Assembly (NCBI GenBank): GCA_000482145.1
Contig: AUXH01000664.1
Location: 1-10,205, forward strand
Direction: 5' to 3'
Source of the DNA: Strigomonas culicis
Taxonomy: Eukaryota; Euglenozoa; Kinetoplastea; Trypanosomatida; Trypanosomatidae
Length of the DNA: 10,205 nt
This document shows, in pieces, positions 1-5,500 of this stretch. How positions within the stretch are numbered: the stretch's first letter is position 1; the number at the start of each line of letters is the position of its first letter. The translations under genes and the position numbers were made by a program. The notes beneath the pieces are model-generated. The model saw only the letters and a list, made by a program, of their open reading frames with translations. It was not told where the DNA came from and did no database searches.

Positions 1-372
1 GGCACGGGCACCGTGACGAGCGGCGAGGTGCAGCTGCTGCTGGACATGCGGGAGCAGGTCGTCGGGCAGCACATCCTCCTGGTCGAGGACATCATCGACA
101 GCGCAGTCACGATGCAGTATCTCAAGAAGCTGTTGCTCAACCGCGGCCCCGCGTCACTCAAGACGGTCGTGCTGCTGGACAAACCGGATCGCCGCAAGGT
201 CCAACTCGACGCGGACTACGTCGTGGTGCAGATCCCCAACGAGTTCGTGATTGGGTACGGGATGGACTTTGCCGAGCGCTACCGCGGGTTGAAGGATGTC
301 TGCGTGCTCAAGCCCAGCTACTACATGCCTAAGGAGGCGGAGACGACGAACAAGACGCGCAGCAAGCTGTAA
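1..372 (+). CDS. HGPRT: Hypoxanthine-guanine phosphoribosyltransferase, 3' part (5' end outside window)
   Basis: Transfers the phosphoribosyl group of PRPP to hypoxanthine or guanine, giving IMP or GMP, in purine salvage; in Leishmania the enzyme is glycosomal. The frame is open from base 1, so the gene is truncated by the window edge; 123 residues remain. Fragment residues 28-37 (VEDIIDSAVT) are the PRPP-binding motif with catalytic Asp33. Lys61 matches human Lys165, which contacts the purine. Phe82 and Asp89 in NEFVIGYGMD match human Phe186 (stacks on the base) and Asp193; Lys-to-Phe spacing equals that of the human enzyme. The Asp, in contrast to Glu in the neighbour, supports HGPRT and not XPRT. 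The protein ends in SKL, a canonical PTS1 glycosomal signal, after a short polar extension. The XPRT paralogue follows 700 bases downstream. Identity is very secure; strict substrate range is inferred from the family. Confidence 0.95.
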   Translation, partial: GTGTVTSGEVQLLLDMREQVVGQHILLVEDIIDSAVTMQYLKKLLLNRGPASLKTVVLLDKPDRRKVQLDADYVVVQIPNEFVIGYGMDFAERYRGLKDVCVLKPSYYMPKEAETTNKTRSKL

Positions 373-701
373 GGGAGCGCAGCGCGAAGCCCGCGGCAGT
401 ATCATAAAAAGGAGGAAGAGGAGTATTAAAAAGAACAACAACGAAAAAAAGCACGATTCCTCTTTTCTCCTTTTTTTTTATTACTGTTTACTTTCCTACC
501 GACAAAACACACACAAGACAAATACCAACTCCTAAAAAAGAAAAAAAAAGGAGTATTATATATTTATTTGCATCTTTTTTTCTTGAACTAACATCTTATC
601 GCTTAATTGTAATAATTTAATAATAGAGTGTGTTGCTCTGTTAACTTTAGTTTTTTATTTATACTGTTGATATCTCTTTATTATGGCAGAATAATAATAA
701 T

Positions 702-726
702 TATCATTATGACGCTCATAATAATA
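702..726 (+). other. Short hairpin in the HGPRT 3' UTR
   Basis: ATTATGA (706-712) and TCATAAT (716-722) are exact reverse complements around the three-base loop CGC. Beyond a C/A mismatch at 705/723, three more pairs form (702-704 with 724-726). The inverted repeat is directly visible. A role as a 3' UTR stability or translation element is only a guess, because such stems arise easily by chance in AT-rich DNA. Confidence 0.3.
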
Positions 727-910
727 CCTAATAACTATTTCACTTCTATTTAATGTTGACACTCATTTTTTTTTTCCAATGAAACCATCACAGAAAAAGA
801 CAACTAAAGCAGACGACTGTAAGAGAGAAAAAAAAATGACAAAGAGCAAATGCGTATGTTTGAAAGTTCCGTAGGCTCATAAATGCAAATTATAGAATCA
901 TCCGAAACTT

Positions 911-953
911 GTTCCTTCTTTCTATCTTTTCTCTCTTCCTTTAAAAAAAAAAG
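911..953 (+). promoter_or_regulatory. Polypyrimidine tract and probable spliced-leader acceptor for XPRT
   Basis: A dense C/T tract at 911-942 is followed by an A run and the first AG at 952-953. Trypanosomatid mRNAs receive the spliced leader at the first suitable AG after such a tract. Use of this site would give a 5' UTR of 119 nt (954-1072) without any upstream ATG, consistent with initiation at 1073. The exact AG is inferred; GAAG directly downstream offers a near alternative at 955-956. Confidence 0.6.
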
Positions 954-1072
954 AAGAAAACGAAAGGAAGGCGTAGACATACTTCTATTAATCCACCACA
1001 CACACAATACAGCAAAAATAAAAACAAAAGTAATAATCACATAACGAATCAACCTCATAAATAAAAGAAGCA

Positions 1073-1771
1073 ATGCTCCCTCAGCACGCGTGCAAAACCT
1101 CCCGCCGCGAGGACGGCGTTATCCTTGTGGATGACGTGCCGTACCCGATGGCCTCCTCCGTCGTCGCGACGGAGGACGAGATCCAGAAGCGCATCCGTGA
1201 CATGGCGCAGCAACTGGCGGCGCACTACCTCCCCCTCACGCACCAGGACAGTGCGGCTGCCGAGGAGGGGGTGGAGGCTCCCATCAGCCTGGACAACCCC
1301 CTCATCCTCGTGTCTGTGCTGAAGGGCAGCTACATCTTCACGGCGGACCTCGTGCGGTACCTCCACGATGCGGGGCTGCCGAACGTGTGCGACTTTGTGC
1401 GGCTGTCGAGCTACAACGCCGGCACGAGCAGCACCGGTCAGATCGAGACGCTGCTGTCGCTCAAGTACAAGAACCTGCGCAACAAGCATGTGCTCATCGT
1501 GGAGGATGTCTGCGACTCGGGCCGCACGCTGTCGTACTTCCACAAGTACATGCAAGAAACCTACGCGCCGAAGAGCCTCAAGACGCTCGTGCTCGTGAAC
1601 AAGGTGGACGGCGCGCGCAAGGTCGATTATGAGCCTGAATACGCGGTGATGACAGGTCCGAACGAGTACATTATCGGCTACGGATTCGAGGTGAACGACC
1701 GCTACCGCGACTTCCGGCACGTCTTTGTGCTGAAGGATGGGGAGGCGGGTCGGTACCCGTTGAAGCTATAG
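1073..1771 (+). CDS. XPRT: Xanthine phosphoribosyltransferase
   Basis: Converts xanthine and PRPP to XMP and pyrophosphate, a salvage activity typical of Leishmania and relatives, normally in the glycosome. The 232-residue length fits the Leishmania enzyme, and the start MLPQHACK resembles the known N-terminus, which fixes the start codon. Lys84-Gly85 in VLKGSYIFTADL form the pyrophosphate-binding loop. Residues 143-152 (VEDVCDSGRT) are the PRPP motif with catalytic Asp148. Lys177 is the purine-contacting lysine. Tyr199 and Glu206 in NEYIIGYGFEVND replace the Phe and Asp of HGPRT, as in Leishmania XPRT, and mark xanthine preference. The protein ends in LKL; Leishmania XPRT ends in AKL, so the glycosomal signal is non-canonical here. 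It is the tandem paralogue of the upstream HGPRT. Function is very secure; location is uncertain. Confidence 0.96.
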   Translation: MLPQHACKTSRREDGVILVDDVPYPMASSVVATEDEIQKRIRDMAQQLAAHYLPLTHQDSAAAEEGVEAPISLDNPLILVSVLKGSYIFTADLVRYLHDAGLPNVCDFVRLSSYNAGTSSTGQIETLLSLKYKNLRNKHVLIVEDVCDSGRTLSYFHKYMQETYAPKSLKTLVLVNKVDGARKVDYEPEYAVMTGPNEYIIGYGFEVNDRYRDFRHVFVLKDGEAGRYPLKL

Positions 1772-1812
1772 CGTGGGAGCGAGTGAGAGAGGGAGAGAGG
1801 CTGGCCTCCATA

Positions 1813-1924
1813 CCCCTTTTTCTTTCTTTCCCTGAACTCCTTTTTTTTTTAGTTTTCTTTCCCTTTTCTCTGTTGTTGCACGCTCTCTTTTTTTCTTCTT
1901 TCTTCCTTTTCGTTTCGTTTCGTT
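1813..1924 (+). promoter_or_regulatory. Long polypyrimidine tract immediately downstream of XPRT
   Basis: About 110 bases are overwhelmingly C and T, including a T10 run near 1841-1850 and three GTTTC-like units ending near 1924. Such tracts guide trans-splicing and upstream polyadenylation. This one lies about 670 bases before the next coding start, unusually far for that gene's acceptor, and only about 40 bases after the XPRT stop. AG dinucleotides follow its main T run at 1851-1852 and the whole tract at 1929-1930. It may be an alternative distal acceptor for the kinase or a signal that shortens the XPRT 3' UTR; the sequence alone does not decide. Confidence 0.45.
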
Positions 1925-1981
1925 GTTGAGTTGACCAACAATCAAGGCGTAAATGAATAAATACAAAACCACACCTAAACA

Positions 1982-2000
1982 ATATATATATATATATATA
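1982..2000 (+). repeat. AT dinucleotide microsatellite
   Basis: An uninterrupted alternation of A and T covers 19 bases. It lies in the presumed XPRT 3' UTR or spacer. No function is apparent. Confidence 0.9.
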
Positions 2001-2345
2001 ACGTAAGGAGCATGTTGATTGCTTCTTGGCGCCGTTCTCAACTGAACGGAAACCACGATCACTAACAAAAAAAAAGAAGAAAACAGTTTTTTTTTAAATT
2101 TTTTACTTTACGTACTTAAATCGAATCATAACGACTGAAAAAAAAAGAAGATAAAGGGTATCGATGTACTCTTTTGTTTCATTTTTTATTTTTATTTTGC
2201 ATCGTAACGTATACGCTACATCTAACAGGACGCACCGTAACTAAGACTAGCCTACCCTACACAATGATACTAGCTTCCATCCATAAAACTATTATTGTAA
2301 GACGAAGGAAGGCAAACAGCACATTCATTTTTGTTTTTTCACTCG

Positions 2346-2436
2346 ATGACACCTCCTCCCTTCCCTCTTTTTTTTCTCCCTGTCACTACTTGCTTTCTAG
2401 CTCCGCCTTTATTATTATTATTTTTCCTTTATTTAG
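2346..2436 (+). promoter_or_regulatory. Polypyrimidine tract with probable spliced-leader acceptors for the kinase gene
   Basis: A C/T-rich tract at about 2352-2397 leads to the first good acceptor, CTTTCTAG, with AG at 2399-2400. A second T-rich stretch (2407-2434) ends in TTTAG with AG at 2435-2436. Splicing at 2400 gives a 192-nt 5' UTR, at 2436 a 156-nt one. Both keep the upstream ATGs at 2437 and 2441. The choice of site is inferred. Confidence 0.55.
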
Positions 2437-2502
2437 ATGGATGTGGTAGTCATAGATATCTATACATACATATATACACAAACATACATATCGGTAATCT
2501 AG
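2437..2502 (+). promoter_or_regulatory. Upstream ORFs in the kinase 5' leader
   Basis: ATG at 2437 opens a 21-codon frame ending at TAG 2500-2502. A second ATG at 2441 in another frame is followed by TGG and TAG (2441-2449). Both would be present in an mRNA spliced at 2400 or 2436 and lie 90 or more bases before the kinase start. The peptide has no recognisable motif, so any role would be translational control and not a product. The frames are seen directly; translation is unproven. Confidence 0.35.
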
Positions 2503-2505
2503 ACG

Positions 2506-2521
2506 GAGAGAGAGAGAGAGA
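2506..2521 (+). repeat. GA dinucleotide microsatellite in the kinase 5' UTR
   Basis: About eight GA units run without interruption, 71 bases before the kinase start codon. This purine tract contrasts with the upstream pyrimidine tracts. It contains many AG dinucleotides, any of which could act as a minor splice acceptor and remove the upstream ORFs. Confidence 0.85.
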
Positions 2522-2592
2522 AACAAACGTCAACATCTAGAAGAAAAGCAAATCTAGAGTGAAGCGGACACCAAAACCGAGCAGCAACGAAA

Positions 2593-5500
2593 ATGGATGC
2601 GAGCGGCGAGTGGCTGCCGCAGGGCTGGGAGCCCTACGTCCCGCTACAGCAGATTGGCCAGGGCGGCTTCGGTACGGTGTACCTCTGCTACGACCGCCGC
2701 GTGGCCGCCAAGATCGAGGCCGAGCGGGCGCGCGCCGGCGACACGGGTGTCTTCGACGTGCACCAGGTGGAGACCAACCACGCACGCTACTACTACTATG
2801 ACAGCCGCGCCGGCGGGGGCGGGCCGCTGCCCGCGTCGAGCCCCTCCCGCCGCGAGCTCAAGCACCTCTATGTTGCCGTGAAGAACGTGCCGCTGCTTCA
2901 CATGAGCGACGAGGAGGTGCAGCTCGCGCTGAACGAGGTCGTCCTGCTCCAGACGATTGCCACGACGGCTGCCGACGCGCCGCCGTCACCGCACTCGGGT
3001 CCTGCTGCTGCTGCTGCTGCTACTTGCACTAGTCAAAATAACGATAGTTTTGTCTTTAAACACATCCTGCAGTACTTGGATTCCTTTATAGACCCGTCGG
3101 ACAGCAGTTTGTGTCTCGTGACAGAGTACATCGATGGCGGGGATCTCGGCGATTTGCTGCGCTCGTACAAGGACAAAAACAAGGCGCTGTTTGGCAATGG
3201 TGGCGGCGATGTGGACGTGGATAGCAGCACGCACACAAACACAGACTTATTTATGAACAACACGTTTAGTTGGGGCGGCGATGCGTCTTTTATACCGACC
3301 TCGGCTCCTTGCGCATTCTCCACCGACAGTGAAAACAATAATACGAATTATAACGCCCATCTCACATTTGGCACGGCTGCTACTGGTGGTGGTGGTGACG
3401 ATTTCTGGACCTCGTCTAACGACCCCGCTGGCGCGACCGAGCATGGGCGCATGGGCACGAATCTGTTCAACGGGACGACGCCGCCGCCGCCGCGGCACGC
3501 GCCAGCGCACTGGCTGTCTGCCTTCTTCATCCTGGACGTGGCGCAGCAGGTGCTGGAGGGTCTGCAGCTACTGCACCAGACCTACGCGATCCTGCACCGG
3601 GACATCAAGCCGTCCAACCTGTACATCTGCCGGCTCACGAATCAGATCAAGATTGGTGACTTTGGCGTCGCGCGTATGTTCGGCGGCGAGGACGCGGCGG
3701 CGCACGAGGACTGGCTGGGGCTGGAGCGGTCGGCGGCCGACGCGGCGGCGCGGCAGCGGCAAGCGCTCTTCTACACGCGGACCTTCATCGGCACGCCGTT
3801 TTACATGAGCCCCGAGCTCGCGCTGGGCGGCAGCTACACCTTCAGCCACGACCTCTGGGCCCTCGGCGTCGTGCTGTACGAGTGCTACACCCTCTGCCTG
3901 CCCTTCTACGCGACGAACGTGATGGGCCTCATTGTGCGCATCAGCGCGGGTGACTACGACCGCGAGGCGCTGGCCGCCGCGCACCACTTCACGCGCGATG
4001 AGCTCGCCGCGCTGCGCGACGTGTTCGGCGGCGGCGCGGATGAGGCGGAGGCGACGCGCGCCCTCCTGGCGAAGGAGCACGCCCTGCACGCGCTCCTGCA
4101 GCCCCTCGTGGAGGGGCTGCTGCTGCCGGACCCCTTCGCGCGGCCGTCGGCGGACGCCGCGCTCTTCACCTTCTTCGGCATGACGCCACAGGCGGACACG
4201 GACAGCGGCCGCTCCTCGTTGACGTCCGCGGCGCGGGCGAGCTGGCGCCGCGCGTCGGCGTCGCTGGCCGTCCTCGCGTCGCGGCCGGCGACCGCGTGGG
4301 AGGGCCCCCGCTGCACGACCGGCGGCGCCGGCACACCGACGCAGCGTGTGGGGAGCGGCGGGGCCGCGCGGATGCCCGCGCCGGCCGCCGCCACCCCGCT
4401 GCACCACGTCCATGACGCGGAGACGGCAGAGGCGGCGGCGGCCGCGCACGATGTGCTGACGCTGTGGCCGTGTGACATCGAAGAGGAGGCAGCGCAGGCC
4501 GACCCCGGCGGCGCGCCGCTCTCCTATCTCCCCGTCCCCGCCATGTCCAGCGACGACCGCACGCCGCCGGGGCGCGAGGCGGCGGCGGCGGAGGAGAGGC
4601 CGCCCTTCTGGCTGCACAACGAGCGGTTGATCTCCGCCATCCATCTGAACCCACTGGACCCGCACGTGCTGTACATCGGCACCGCGCAGAGCCACATCGT
4701 CGAGTTCGGCCCCCACCACGACGGCGAGGCCCGCACGCCCTTCTCCCTCGCACGGCCGCTGACGGCCTCGGCCCCGGCGCTGCCGGCCGCCGCCGACCCG
4801 AGCGCCGGCGAGGAGGCGCCGGCCGCCCCGCTGCGGCGCCGCCTTTCGCTGCTGCGCACATCGACGTCGAGCGCGACGGCGCGGCTGCGGCCCTACTCGT
4901 CCTCCGGGCTGGTCGCGGCCGCGCCGTCGCCCACGGAGGCCCTGCGCCGCCTGCAGCGGCAGCCAGTGGCGGCGGGCGGCGACGACGACAGCGCGAGTGG
5001 GGAGGTCGAGCCGCAGCAGGCGGCGGCCGCCACCATGGAGCACGTGGAGGCGCTGCTGCGCGGGCGGCTGCTGGCGGAGTACCGGCGGCGCCAGCTGCAG
5101 ATCCGACAGCGGCAGGGCCGCGACGACCGGCGCGACGCCGACGGCAGGGCGGCGCTGCAGGCCTCGCTGCGTGTGCAGATCAATGAGCAGCGCGACGCGC
5201 TCACAGCGGTCGTGGCGGGACGGAAGGAGGCGATCCGGGCGCAGCTGCGGCAGCAGGTTGCCGCCCTGTACGCGCAGAGCTACGCACAAGAGCTCGCGCG
5301 CCACGGCCGCGTGGCGGCGGGTCCGGCACCGGCGGGGGAGGAGGTGGCGGCAGCAGGCGCGGCGCAGCGACAGGAGGCGGCGGACATACAGGACTGTACG
5401 CGTCGCGACACACTGGCGGAGACGCAGGCCTACGCTGCCACGGCGCGCGCCGCGGCCGCGGTACCGCCCGCGAGCGCGCGCCACCAGCAGGCGAAGTTCA

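Larger units (their letters stand above)
373..1072 (+). other. HGPRT-XPRT intergenic region (3' UTR, processing signals, XPRT leader)
   Basis: This stretch holds no credible gene. It begins with a mildly GC-rich 50 bases, then becomes strongly AT-rich with many A and T homopolymers and ATT/AAT runs at about 590-760. Pyrimidine-rich tracts lie at about 448-500 and 571-585, and the best splice-acceptor tract is at 911-953 (separate entry). In trypanosomatids polyadenylation is directed by the downstream acceptor tract, so the HGPRT poly(A) site should lie within a few hundred bases upstream of 911; no discrete signal is expected. A small perfect hairpin lies at 702-726. Short ORFs here on either strand have low-complexity AT-rich translations and are not supported. 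Confidence 0.7.
1772..2592 (+). other. XPRT-kinase intergenic region
   Basis: This 821-base AT-rich region has no credible gene. In order it holds a long pyrimidine tract starting about 40 bases after the XPRT stop (1813-1924), an AT dinucleotide repeat (1982-2000), A/T homopolymers (about 2060-2150), a second pyrimidine-rich acceptor region (2346-2436), two overlapping upstream ORFs (2437-2502) and a GA repeat (2506-2521) just before the kinase. A possible 91-codon frame at 2174-2449 translates to AT-driven low-complexity sequence and looks fortuitous. Confidence 0.7.

Noticed and set aside
373..1072. Possible tRNA, snRNA or spliced-leader RNA genes in the spacers
   Set aside because: No cloverleaf, A/B box pattern or conserved leader sequence was seen by eye in any of the intergenic regions.
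1055..1720. 221-codon - strand frame over XPRT
   Set aside because: It is the antisense shadow of a gene with clear homology to XPRT.
2174..2449. 91-codon + strand frame in the XPRT-kinase spacer
   Set aside because: Its residues (Phe, Leu, Ile, Ser) simply reflect T-rich DNA, and it spans the kinase acceptor tract. No motif or coding bias is seen.
2452..2463. 12-base palindrome ATAGATATCTAT in the kinase leader
   Set aside because: Short AT-rich palindromes are common by chance and nothing around it suggests a protein-binding site or a stable stem.
5026..5038. Perfect vertebrate Kozak context around an internal ATG (Met815 of the kinase)
   Set aside because: The match is probably chance in GC-rich sequence. 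Trypanosomatid initiation depends on the capped spliced leader and there is no acceptor tract nearby.
3568..5484. 638-codon open frame on the - strand inside the kinase gene
   Set aside because: It lies antisense to conserved kinase motifs and its translation is Arg-rich low complexity. Very GC-rich DNA has few stop codons in any frame, so such shadows are expected.
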